Shown: positions 12,973 to 22,843 of the stretch, in pieces
How positions within the stretch are numbered: position 1 is the stretch's first letter
How the letters are laid out: each line of letters starts with the position of its first letter
The notes under the pieces: generated by a model
The model's input: the letters and a program-made list of their open reading frames with translations, nothing else
Database searches by the model: none
What the model was told of the DNA's origin: nothing
From: Umbilicaria muhlenbergii
Taxonomy: Eukaryota; Ascomycota; Lecanoromycetes; Umbilicariales; Umbilicariaceae
Length of the DNA: 64,000 nt
Reading direction: 5' to 3'
Assembly: GCA_000611775.1 (NCBI GenBank)
Contig: KK106981.1
Coordinates: 5,723,933-5,787,932, forward strand
Translations under genes and position numbers: made by a program

Positions 12973-15632
12973 CAGTCATCACATTTGATCTTGTGGCCGT
13001 ACAGTCGAAGCACCGTCTCCGCGGTTTCAGTCGCCCGCGGCCGCTCATTCCGATCGAACGAAATCATAGGCTTAATGAGGTCCGTGTAGTATGGTGAGGG
13101 TTGCGAGGCGGCCTCAAACCATTCGTCCACTTTGTCGAGGTTCTTCCAATAGACGTGCGTTTCTCCCTCGTACCCGTCCGGGTCGTCGCGGACTCGGAAA
13201 TCATAAAAGTCGGTCAGCTGCCTGCCGTCCAAGATCGTGGCCAGTTCTGTGAATACGCAGCCGAGGGAGAAGATGTCGGCGGACCGACTACGTCGGGCGT
13301 TGTTCATGACCTCGGGGGCGCTGTACATTTTTGTGTTGCCGCCGATGAAATAGCCCTCGGTCGAGCTGGTAAGTTCGGAGGCGAAGATGCGGCTGGATCC
13401 GAAATCTGCAAAGTAGGGCTTGCCTGCTTTGATGAGGATGTTGCTTGGCTTGATATCCTTGTGACGAACATCATGGCTGTGGATAAATGCGAGTGTCTTG
13501 GCTAGACAATAGAACCAGCCTGTTATCATGTCCTTGTCAAGGGTTTCGGAGCCGTCTGTGTTTTGCCGATACAGAAAACTTTCCAGATCCTCATCAGCCA
13601 GAGGGGATAAGATAATGGCGAAACTCTTGATTTCTTGGTATGTGCAGACAATGTGAACGATATGTGGATGCTTGAGTTTTCGAATAACATCGATTTCATT
13701 TCGAATCATTCTAAGATACTCATCTCTTCTCCTGTCGTTGGGAATCCAAAATCTCTTCTGTGCGTAGGTTTTGCTTGATTGACAGCCCGTGACCGCACGG
13801 TATACCGAGCTCACTGTACTAAAGCCACCGGATCCAATGTTTTCCAAATGCGTGAATGGTGGGCGGCGTTCCTTGGTAAATATCCAATGTGTGAGACCGA
13901 ACTTCATCAATTGATTGTAGCAAGCCACGGTTTTGTGATGATGTAGACCGCAGTGATCCTCAAAGCCAAACAAGGCTCCTTGGCTAAGTTCTTGCGCTTC
14001 CGCTTTAAGTTCGTTGGTGGCCGCACCAGAAAGAGCTATCGCTAGATCACACATGCTCAACAGAGTCTGAGGATGATGTAAACCAAAGATGTGCTCGCAG
14101 CGTCGCCCGATTTCCCGCATAGCTCGTTCTGCCTGCTTGTCTCGTTTCTGCGCCCAACGAAGTATGACAACAGCACGTATAGCGTCCAACGTCTTTGAGT
14201 CGTTGGGTCCCAGAACTCGTACCAGCTTTTCGACGGTACGGATAAGTATTAGGTCTAGCTGGCTAATCGCCCTTGAGTTCGTTGTGATCCACTCGATGTT
14301 GTTAGCTCTCGTATGTGCGTTCGCATGCTCATGCTGCAACGACTCGTCGAGATGTCTACATGTTTGGGCGTTCCTGTCCTGTTCACCTCGAACCTGCAAG
14401 TTGTAGAGCTCTCGAACAAAGTAGGTAATTGCTTCAGTGCCCCTGTGTTGTGAGCCAGATGGCTCTGACCAGGCTTTTTGACCCTGCAACGCCGCGTTAA
14501 AAATATTCTCTGCTTCTTGAAACCGGCCTAGGGTCCCTAGATGGGACCTAAATCGGTGTAAGGCGTGCACTGTGAGCGGATGGTTCGGGCCTTCTTGTAG
14601 CGTCCTAGCTATCCACGCTCTCATGTATAGATCTTCCCTTTCGCAAGAGTCTTTCACGTTCTGGAGCGATTCGGCGAGAAGTTCAACTATGGAAACAACG
14701 TCTGGATGATCCATTCCAAGTTCACGCTCTCCATATGCCAATGCCATTGCCATTTCAGAAGTCCCAAATTCTTCACTGTGAGCACTATCCCCGAAGCCTT
14801 CATCGCTGTTTATTGTACCATCTCCCTGCTTCAGCTTTGCCAATTTGAGTGCTTTTTGAAACGCAAAGCATCCCTGTAGCATGAGATCTACATTCTCTAG
14901 AAGTTCTGTGAAGGTTGGGACCGATTCCGAATGCTCCGGTAGCCTTTGAAGGACCTCGACACACAGTTGCTGGGCACCAGGGAGGTCTCTCCGTCCTAAG
15001 ATGAGCATTTCCGCTAGGTCCTCCGCTATCTGAAGCGTTTCAGTCCTTTCCCAACCCAACAGTGATGTTCTGCGTTTCAAGGCTTCATTGTAAAGGTCGT
15101 GGGCGTTCTCGAAGTTACCAAATGCTCGGTTCATGCGTGCAAGAGCGTATATTGTGTCTGCGGTATCAGGGTCATTTGAGGCTTGTCTGGCCAACAAAAC
15201 TTCTTGATATATGCTCTGCGCCTGTTCCGTATCGTAACACTTTTCCAGCCCTAGCGCTATAAAGTGTTTTACAGCGAGTGTGGTAGGATGTGAATCACCC
15301 AGCTTTCTCTTCACAACCTCATGTATCTGTCGGAACTCAGCGGTCCCCTGAAAATACTTCCCTGCCTTATATAATGCCAAGGCTTCTTCCACTTGGCTTT
15401 TTATTATTGCTGCACGGTGTCTTTTCCCGGCCTCCTGGAATGATACCACGGCAAAGATGGATTTCACCGCTGAACTCAGGCTCGAAAGAACCCTTGTGGG
15501 GGAAGCTTCAGAGACAATGTTCGAGGATTCAATGGGACGGCCGCACTGGGATTTGACAGTTGTGGTCGGAGGCTTGTTCCCAGTGCGGAACGACACGTCA
15601 CCCCGGACCATGCGCATTTTTGCTGTCTCCAT
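12852..15632 (-). CDS. TPR (kinesin-light-chain type) plus protein kinase
   Basis: A 926-residue protein read without introns from the ATG at 15632. Residues about 80-560 are helical, with tetratricopeptide repeats of the kinesin-light-chain style (ALYKAGKYFQGTAEFRQI, ALARMNRAFGNFENAHDLY, LGWERTETL, GPNHPLTVHALHRF). From about residue 610 a Ser/Thr kinase fold follows: glycine loop GSGGFSTVSSVY, catalytic-loop variant RHKDIKPSNIL, ADFGSSR and YSAPEV. The catalytic Asp, Asn and DFG are present, so it should be active. Near the end, CDDC is followed by a good donor at 12970. If an intron 12970-12904 is removed, the frame runs to a stop at 12824-12826, and a second copy of this tail lies downstream. 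The gene is divergent from the HeLo-pseudokinase gene 560 bases away. Inference: a signalling or self/non-self response kinase. Confidence 0.85.
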   Translation of the reverse strand: METAKMRMVRGDVSFRTGNKPPTTTVKSQCGRPIESSNIVSEASPTRVLSSLSSAVKSIFAVVSFQEAGKRHRAAIIKSQVEEALALYKAGKYFQGTAEFRQIHEVVKRKLGDSHPTTLAVKHFIALGLEKCYDTEQAQSIYQEVLLARQASNDPDTADTIYALARMNRAFGNFENAHDLYNEALKRRTSLLGWERTETLQIAEDLAEMLILGRRDLPGAQQLCVEVLQRLPEHSESVPTFTELLENVDLMLQGCFAFQKALKLAKLKQGDGTINSDEGFGDSAHSEEFGTSEMAMALAYGERELGMDHPDVVSIVELLAESLQNVKDSCEREDLYMRAWIARTLQEGPNHPLTVHALHRFRSHLGTLGRFQEAENIFNAALQGQKAWSEPSGSQHRGTEAITYFVRELYNLQVRGEQDRNAQTCRHLDESLQHEHANAHTRANNIEWITTNSRAISQLDLILIRTVEKLVRVLGPNDSKTLDAIRAVVILRWAQKRDKQAERAMREIGRRCEHIFGLHHPQTLLSMCDLAIALSGAATNELKAEAQELSQGALFGFEDHCGLHHHKTVACYNQLMKFGLTHWIFTKERRPPFTHLENIGSGGFSTVSSVYRAVTGCQSSKTYAQKRFWIPNDRRRDEYLRMIRNEIDVIRKLKHPHIVHIVCTYQEIKSFAIILSPLADEDLESFLYRQNTDGSETLDKDMITGWFYCLAKTLAFIHSHDVRHKDIKPSNILIKAGKPYFADFGSSRIFASELTSSTEGYFIGGNTKMYSAPEVMNNARRSRSADIFSLGCVFTELATILDGRQLTDFYDFRVRDDPDGYEGETHVYWKNLDKVDEWFEAASQPSPYYTDLIKPMISFDRNERPRATETAETVLRLYGHKIKCDDCRKFVPILHTWQRRPTDALKPNIRHPKRTVHPPASSAAHS

Positions 15633-16192
15633 GGCCGCGTTCTGGGAAGACACTATACACCTATCTAGGACCGATATGCTTGCCAGCGGTCAGCACCCTC
15701 TCGTTGCTGTGCATCTTGCCCTGGCGTATTACTTGCCTAGACTAAAGCAAGTAAAATGAGTGGACACCTTCAAAATTAGCCGCTGAAATGTAATAGAGCG
15801 CGATAGAGGCGGAAAAATGAACAGCAGTGAACAGAACTCTGCTTGCTAGAGAGTGTGAAGGTGCAGAGTAGATGGAGGGGGAATACGAAAGCAGCCTTGT
15901 ATGACCTGATTAAGGTAGTATGTCATCCTGCAGCCTGATACCACAACCCCCGGGACCCACGGCACGCAAAGCCCCCACGTTCTGGGACCGATCATCAACC
16001 TCATTCTTAATGTCTTCACAACTCGGAGACTTGCTGCGAAGCGTTCCCGGCCATTGCTTTGATTCTGGGCTCTCTCTGGACCGCTTCTTGGCAACGAGCA
16101 CAGGTAGACAAGGCTGAGCATTGGTGACCATTCCCTCCTCATTCCAGTTCGCCCGACTCCGAAACTGACCCAGAGTAGCCGCGGGGGCACCA
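15633..16192. promoter_or_regulatory. Shared divergent promoter between TPR-kinase and HeLo-pseudokinase genes
   Basis: 560 bases lie between the two start codons, with no other gene. There is no obvious TATA box and one TTAAGGTA element at about 15910. The head-to-head layout makes co-regulation likely, which is inference only. Confidence 0.5.
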
Positions 16193-18201
16193 ATGGCGGA
16201 TCCAATTTCTATCGGTGGAGTTGTCCTCGGCACCGTCTCTCTCACCTTTCAGGTCTTCTCCGGCTGTGTGAAAGGTGAGGCTCAACCGTTCGAGCCGTTT
16301 CATGCACAAGATGCACAAGCATAATTATGTAACAATGCTTATTCATTGAATCTCCCTTAGGCTATCAGCTTTTAGCGGAAGCCAAGGAGATGCCTAAGGA
16401 ATTTCAATATCTACGCGTACGCCTACTGACAGAGCAGCATCGTCTGCTGGATTGGGCTCGAGTGGCCAACCTCACGGAACAAGATTCCACCTTGAGCACA
16501 AACTTCAGGCTTCATCGTCATCTACTACTAGAAGTTCTAGACCAAACCGAAGCTCTCCTCCTAAGCTTCGGGAAGTTCAATGATAGGTACCAGCAACTTG
16601 TCACCGACGGTGGCACTACCAACACAGACATCGATGACAGCGATGCACTTCCTGATCACACGTCAAAACCTCCAGGTCTGCAGAAGATTGGCACTCCGCG
16701 GACCTTTCAAGACCGCTTCCCTCACTCAAAGGACACCGTGAAACTGAAATGCTTGGACTGGATTGAAAAATCCAGGAAATATCCAAAGCGGCTGCGATGG
16801 GCTACATTTGACCATGGATCCTTTGAGAAGCTACTGGCCAAGCTGGCGTCACTCAACGATTTCCTGAAAGGTCTTATGGACTCTAGTCAACAAATTAGGC
16901 TTGCAGAGGAACAACAGCAAACGAATATGCAGATTCTACAGCTCAATAATAAGGTTGACGACCTGCTACAGATCGTGCGCGCGGCAACTATACCACTGAA
17001 ACTCGTTGGGGAGTCGCTCAACGGAGCTCTAGGACAGCTGCAGATCCCGATAAGGTTCCCAGAATCGCTCGATGCTCCTAGAGCAGATGAAGCCTCTCCA
17101 CCGGATCTCACTCTAGCCAGTCTAGCGCGATTCAAAGCATTGAGTACTGCTATTGATACTGACCTACCGAACATTGATATCTTCAACAAATTCGACATTA
17201 GCCGAGCTCACTCTGAGATAGCGGATCCGAATTTGGATCCTAAACTAATCAGGGTAATTGAATCTTCCGGTCTTGTTCCTCATCCTGGACGCAATGAGGC
17301 GAGATACAAGGGCGAGAACGTTTGGATCGAATGGAAAGACTACGAACCTATTAGCGGCAGCGATCAACCTGCCCCCTATATTCAGAAGAGAGTCGCGAAG
17401 CTGGCAGCCTTGTTACACGACGACAAGAAGCCAGAGGAGTTCCGCGCGCCAGAATGCCTTGGATATTTCGACGACCCTGAAGAAGACCACAACCGGTTTG
17501 GATTTGTATTCCAGAAACCACCAGGATCCGCACCGAAGACACACCCGTTTTCGCTTTTGCGGCTCTTCGAGAAAGAACAACCCTCTCTAACAGATCGAGT
17601 AAAGCTTGCCAGCGCAATCGCGCAGTCCATCCGCTACCTACATTCCACCAATTGGCTCCATAAAGGCCTCCGAAGCCACAACATCATATTCTTCCCCGAC
17701 CTCGAAGCCGCCATCGACTTTTCCAAACCCTACCTCTGCGGCTTCGATTACGCACGCCCAGCGGCGTCGGACGAGGTCACAGAACGGCCGCCGGAGAACC
17801 CCGAATACGATATTTACCGGCACCCGCTCGCGCAAGGCGATGCTCCTAGAGAAGGCACCGGCGGCTTCAAAAAGACCTTTGATATCTACAGCCTGGGCGT
17901 CGTACTAGTAGAGATAGCACTGTGGCAGCCCATCCCCAAGGTCCTCGGTATCGACCCCTTGAGTAAGTATATCGGCCCAAGCGTGACCAAGAATGTGCAG
18001 GCAAGACTTCTGAACGAAGAGCAGCATTTGGATAGAGTTCGATCGGCCGTAGGAGACGTGTTTGCGGAAGCGACTAAGGCATGCTTGAAAGGTGAGTTTG
18101 GTATTGATGTGAGGAATGAGGCCGACGGTTGGGTGTCTTGGCAGCTGCAAGTTGCTTTCAATACCATGGTTGTGAGGCGCCTGGGCGGTATTATCCTCTG
18201 A
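16193..18201 (+). CDS. HeLo (prion-inhibition/propagation) domain plus pseudokinase protein
   Basis: Exons 16193-16274 and 16361-18201 give 640 residues; the intron is 86 nt. The N-terminus (MADPISIGGVVLGTVSLTFQ, then VFSGCVKGYQLL) and the helical first ~220 residues have the form of the HET-S/LopB HeLo domain. This domain is a membrane-targeting death effector in fungal heterokaryon incompatibility. From about residue 300 a kinase-like fold follows with a retained beta-3 lysine (VWIEWKDYE). The catalytic loop, however, reads LHKGLRSHNIIF (no HRD aspartate) and the DFG position reads GFDYARP, so it should be a pseudokinase. Effector helices plus a regulatory pseudokinase is also the plan of mammalian MLKL. 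The partner gene across the shared promoter encodes an active-type kinase. Role in regulated cell death is inference from family and context. Confidence 0.85.
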
Positions 18202-18732
18202 AGTGTTACCGTCTTTACCCTCGGCGCCGCACCTGGGGGTTTCAAGTCAATCTGCACGTCGGAAAGTAGGATATTCGTCAGTAGTATCCGACAGATATTT
18301 CCCAGCCCCTGCTCAGCAGCGTACCCTTCCATCCTGACTCAGCCACCGGCTTCACCGCTCGCCCAAATCAGACTCTCCGAATGGGTGGTTTAATCTAGGG
18401 ATAAACCTTAGGGCATGGGGTCATGTATAATGTTCACCCCACCATCTGCGCCCATCCCGCCCCGCCGTAAAGCTTAGCCATCTTCTCGAATGCCACTCGC
18501 AGGCCAAAACCGGGCGATTTCTTTCCTATTGGCCGGAACGAACCCAAGCACACAAGTCGACCAATCGAACCCTTCCAATGACGTTCGGCCGTACTCCGAT
18601 AGAATTTCCGATGTTTATTCAAAAAAGCCCCATCCCATACTCCACCGCCGCTCACGCCCCTTTACCGCTGTTCCTGTCACAAAAGTATCTTTATCAGAGT
18701 GCGAGTAGGTTGTATAGGGAAGAAGCAGTATC
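18202..18732. other. Intergenic region between HeLo-pseudokinase and rhodanese genes
   Basis: 530 bases with no recognisable gene. It contains the 3' flank of the HeLo gene and the promoter of the rhodanese gene, with C/A-rich sequence before 18733. Confidence 0.5.
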
Positions 18733-19698
18733 ATGTCCGCTCCCTATCCCTCCATCACTTCCATTACCGCCCCGTCTCATACCGCCCCGTCCATTACCGC
18801 CCCGTCTCATACTGCCCCCTCAATCCATCCCACCACCCCCGACCCTCCCCCCTAGCACACCGCCTACCCCTCCCCCCTTACCACCAACCCTGCGTCCATC
18901 TCCCGCACCGACCTCTTGCGGCTTTTCCGAGCGGGAAGACGGCCGGGAAGGGATTTTTTGCTGGTGGATTTGAGAAGGGTGGATCATGAGGTGCGTTGAA
19001 CCCTTTGGTTGTTTAATTGAAGGGGAAAGGGGGAGGTGGTTAGGGGGTGGGGAGGGGGTTGGGGAGGGGGTTGGGAAGGGGCTTGTTGGGAGGGGGGCGG
19101 GGGTTGGATGGCGGGGAGAGGGGAGAGGGGGAATGGGAGGGGTAGAATGAAGGGTACGGCGGAAGGGGAAGGGGTGAGATTCACCGATGGTGTGCTAACG
19201 GATGGAGGGGCCCAGGGAGGCACAATCCGCGGGTCTATAAATCTCCCGGCGCAGAGTCTGTACCCTACGATCCCGACGCTGTATACGCTTTTTGAAGCGG
19301 CAGGGGTTGGTACCGTGATTTGGTATTGTGGTGGGTTGCCATTTACTCTTCTCGACTTTGCTCGTAATGATTGCGGCATCTGGCCCGACAGATACCCAAT
19401 TCTCGACCACTTTCAGGTTCTCCCCTCTTCCTTCAAAGATCCTATGTCTTGTATTTCTGGCACTTGGGCGCGGGATATGTGTGTGTGTTGGCAGTCGACT
19501 AACACGCAGCACCCACCAGGATCATCGCGCGGACGAGGCACGCGCGCGGCGGGGTGGTTTCAGGATTATATCCAAGACCAAGGGAACGAGAGGATGAAGA
19601 GCGTGATTCTTTTGGATGGAATCAAGGGGTGGAGTCGGGCGGGGGAGGAATACGTGCAGTTGATGGATGAGTATCAGGAGGAGGTGTGGTGGAAATAA
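18733..19698 (+). CDS. Rhodanese-domain protein, N-terminus interrupted by a stop codon
   Basis: The core is clear: exons ending at 18990, then 19216-19330 and 19520-19698. It encodes ISRTDLLRLFRAG...FLLVDLRRVDHE, then GGTIRGSINLPAQS, the active-site loop C-G-S-S-R-G-R-G split by intron 2 (19331-19519), and SVILLDGIKGW. The Cys-X5-Arg loop suggests a Cdc25/arsenate-reductase-like rhodanese. Related fungal proteins begin MSAPYPS, and that start is found here at 18733 in the right frame. However, a TAG at 18853-18855 interrupts the frame inside a Pro/Ser/Thr stretch of TAPSH/TAPSI repeats. I found no intron of consistent phase that removes it. Intron 1 (18991-19215, 225 nt) is very G-rich. The gene is either a recent pseudogene, a sequence error, or starts differently. 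Confidence 0.65.
18991..19215 (+). other. G-rich intron of the rhodanese gene
   Basis: 225 nt, GT-AG. About 19020-19140 is almost all G with short A/T interruptions (many GGGG, GGGGG and GGGGGG runs on the coding strand). The transcript could form G-quadruplexes here. It is three to four times longer than the typical intron in this window. Confidence 0.7.
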
Positions 19699-20956
19699 GG
19701 GGTTCTGCTAATGAAACTCGTCTTTCTTCGTATATGTGGAATGCGGTTGCTGCACGCGTACATAATTCTCTGTTCAGATCGTCTAAGAAGCCCACGATTT
19801 CGTGGTTTTTCGAGTTTGAGGAGAACGCTTGAGCAAAGATTAAATGTTGGGAGTATGTGCCACAGCCTTGACTTTCTGTAGTAGCTAACAGGTACGTGAT
19901 GGGGCATGTGTCAGGTGAGGAAGATGATGATGGATGTAGAAGAAATCATCTGCGTGTGAGAAGAAAGGCTGATGACTCTAGCACCAGCTTGCTGTTCACT
20001 CATGCATGATACCTGATGTGGGAGAAAAAGTTGGGTGGATAGTCTCGGGGGTGCGCATTGGCGAAGTCCATGGATGAAAGGGTACCAGAATGAGATGTCA
20101 TGACTCTCAAGAGCGTCCCTTCACAGACCTATTTCTTTGTGATAGGAAGCGGCTTGCAGGAAGGGACAACGAGCCATTGGTTGTGCACAGTTCTTCGGGT
20201 TACCTTTCGAGGGAATCGTGTAGACCCCGCTCAAGCAGGATGTTGTCAAATCCAGGTGTGGATATTGATAGGACAAACACAATCGCTGTCATTTCTCGTT
20301 TGTCACTAAGAAGGTCGTTTGTAAAGTTGGACGTCGGATAAGGGCAGGCTACCGTACTCCTGGGAGTAGTGGGTTGGACGCACGCGAAGCCTGTGCACGG
20401 CGAAAAAGCAGCCGAGCGGCGGTGGCGCCGCTGGACTCGACGCCAGCTGGGGACCCTCTGGAGATCAACATCTTCAACCATCTCTACATTGAGCGCTCTT
20501 AGAATTCGTGTTGGTACTCGAGTACTTCAGAGGACCGCCAGCCCAGAATTTGCTCAAAAGGTAGATGTTGGTTGAGCCCACATGTCTACTACCTAATATG
20601 TGACAAGCTATCCCTGCCGCCGGCCACTATGGACCTTGACAACCAAACTGCCTGGCTATCCAAATGTCCTGGGCGCCGATCGCTGCGCAAAACTAATACA
20701 TCGAAGAAAGTCTGCTGCAGGTGGGCCTCTTAAGGTGGCCAAAGATGGCCAGAAACGATCTTAAAGCGACAGAACGAAACTCCTTCGCTGATATGCCGCG
20801 CTATGCAGATGCTGTGCTGGTTCGCAGGATAAAAAAACAGAAAGGTCCAATGAAGAATGTCTTTAGGATCTCCAAATGCTTGGCGGGGCCGTTTGTTGTT
20901 GCCATTCCAGTCTCCACCCCCTTGCCTCACCACAAACCTCACCTCATATTTAAGAA
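19699..20956. other. Intergenic region between convergent genes
   Basis: 1.26 kb with only short, unrelated reading frames. It holds the 3' ends of the rhodanese gene (plus) and of the membrane protein gene (minus). I see no repeats or RNA genes. Confidence 0.5.
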
Positions 20957-22843
20957 TCAAGTCCACCCCAGATTCTCGAGGATGCCTTTAGCCTCATTCG
21001 CATTCATCCCACTGACACCCAAAGCCCGTACTTGAGTTCCCCTCCTCAACCGCTGCAAGCCCACCGCAACTTTCCACCCTTCTTCTTCCTGGAGCACGAA
21101 GACATATCGCTTGCCCTCCTGGTCCCTAATACTTGCCCGCAGGACATGGAGGCATTTGTGTTCACCGCTCTGTAAGGAGGCACTGGGGTTAGGTCTGTGT
21201 TTGGAAGCGGAAGCAGAAGTATAGCAAGCACCCTTGCAAGTATGCAACAAATCGTCAAGAAAAGATTGGGTCTCTTCAATCGTTGGCAATCTGGCCGCGG
21301 CCGCGGCCTTTGGGCCACCAAAAATTCCATAACGTCCGGGAGCAGGATTGCGGGATGCAGGGGTGGAGCCAGAACTCGCTCCGCAGGGTAACTGGGGGCA
21401 CCATACCTCGACCAATTTCATTGTCCATGCTTTGACGTCCCATTCCCTCTGGGGTACGCCTCTCACGTCGTCGTCGATGAACAGTCCTTCTGTCGTGATG
21501 CGCAGGATGAGGCCGTCGGTGACCGATCCAACTCCGGAAATCAGTTTGGCAATAGGCAATTTCGTGAATGCGTGGTTGAATGAATATACAGCTTTGAGCA
21601 CGATTTTGTCGGGATCTTTGGTATGATAAGGGCCGCGGTGGGAAGGGGGTGGAGTAGTCCGTGAGGTCGACTGAGACGGCGTGTAAGAAGATTCGGAGTA
21701 TATCGAGGAGGCCGAAGTCGTTTTACGACTCTGCTTGTCGTAAGGTCTAAATGAATAGGAAGCGGATGTGTCATCCTCGGTTGCTGTTCTTGCGGTTGGC
21801 TGATGATGCTTCTTAGTAGGAGACTCCGGCCTGCTCGTGTTAACGCTTGCTCTTTGTTTGGCTTCCTTTTCTCTGGCTTCCTTGTCCCTTCTTTCTCGGA
21901 CTTCCTTTTCTCGAGCTTCTTTTTCTCGAACCTCCTTCTCTCGGACCTCCTTCTCTCGAGCTTCCTTTTCCCGGGCTTCCTTCTCTCGGGCCTCCTTTTC
22001 TCTGTCTTCCTTTTCCCTGAATTCTTTCTCTCTGGCTGCCTTCTCTCTTCTTTCTCGGGCTTCCCGCTCTCGAGCATCTCTTTCCCTTTGCTTCACTCTT
22101 TCTTTTTCTTCCTCCTCTCTCTTTTTTTTCAGCTCTTCTGCCCTCCTCCGTTCCTCCTCTTTTTTCCTAGTTTCCTCCCGTGCTTTCTCCCACCCGCTTT
22201 TCGCTGCGCCCGGATTGGTTGCCCCAGTGGTTCTACCAGGTCCGGTATTTGCTCTCTGCCATGTTGGTTTAGGACCGGGGGTGAAACCTGGAGTGAAACC
22301 TGGAGTAAAGCCTGGAGTGAAACCTGGAGTGAATCCGGGTGTTGGCCCGGGCATACCACCGGTCGCACCAGGCATACCCCCAGTTGCACCAGGCATGCCG
22401 CCGGTTGGGCCCGGCATACCACCAGTTGCACCAGGAGCTGGGCCACCTGTGGCGCTTCCATTGGCGTGTGTATGAGCACCCGACGTACCTCCGGCGCCGC
22501 CATCGGCAGGTCTGCTTTTCTCTATTTGTGTCTTGCCCCAAGCCCAGCCAGCAACACCGACGCCTATCAGCAGGATCACGACTCCCATACCACCGCTGGC
22601 CACTATCGTCGCAAACCATTCTCGCAGGACCGGGAAAACGACAGTCCAAATAGCCACCGAGAGCAGCGTGCATGCTACTCCAGCCAAGAAGCTATTTCGG
22701 TGTGGCTGTAGTGATGGTAGGTATAGGAAACCGGAGCCGGACGAGTGTGGAGGGATGATGAAGATGTCGTAGTTGCCCGGTGGGAGACCTGATGATCTGT
22801 TGCCAGCATTGGTGCCATGGGGGGGCGGAGGTGGAGGATCCAT
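20957..22843 (-). CDS. Membrane protein with collagen-like and charged ER/K-helix repeats
   Basis: A 628-residue single-exon protein. A Pro-rich N-terminus (MDPPPPPPHG) precedes two adjacent hydrophobic helices (about residues 50-105: FLAGVACTLLSVAIWTVVF and MGVVILLIGVGVAGWAWG). Next come Gly/Pro repeats, GGMPGAT/GGMPGPT four times and PGFT five times. A ~110-residue run of EEKERVKQRE and REKEAREKEA units should form a single charged alpha helix rather than a true coiled coil. After a Ser/Thr/Pro linker, the C-terminal ~190 residues are a folded domain (KIVLKAVYSFNHAFTKLPIA, GLFIDDDVRGVPQREWDVKA, YVFVLQEEEGWKVAVGLQRL). I recognise this as a conserved fungal domain of unknown function. Likely a membrane-anchored cytoplasmic protein. 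Function unknown. Confidence 0.8.
   Translation of the reverse strand: MDPPPPPPHGTNAGNRSSGLPPGNYDIFIIPPHSSGSGFLYLPSLQPHRNSFLAGVACTLLSVAIWTVVFPVLREWFATIVASGGMGVVILLIGVGVAGWAWGKTQIEKSRPADGGAGGTSGAHTHANGSATGGPAPGATGGMPGPTGGMPGATGGMPGATGGMPGPTPGFTPGFTPGFTPGFTPGFTPGPKPTWQRANTGPGRTTGATNPGAAKSGWEKAREETRKKEEERRRAEELKKKREEEEKERVKQRERDAREREARERREKAAREKEFREKEDREKEAREKEAREKEAREKEVREKEVREKEAREKEVRERRDKEAREKEAKQRASVNTSRPESPTKKHHQPTARTATEDDTSASYSFRPYDKQSRKTTSASSIYSESSYTPSQSTSRTTPPPSHRGPYHTKDPDKIVLKAVYSFNHAFTKLPIAKLISGVGSVTDGLILRITTEGLFIDDDVRGVPQREWDVKAWTMKLVEVWCPQLPCGASSGSTPASRNPAPGRYGIFGGPKAAAAARLPTIEETQSFLDDLLHTCKGACYTSASASKHRPNPSASLQSGEHKCLHVLRASIRDQEGKRYVFVLQEEEGWKVAVGLQRLRRGTQVRALGVSGMNANEAKGILENLGWT

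Noticed and set aside
21803-22711. Plus-strand Phe/Leu/Ser-rich frame opposite the ER/K helix
   Set aside because: Antisense of a highly repetitive EKEARE region; composition is a direct consequence of that repeat.
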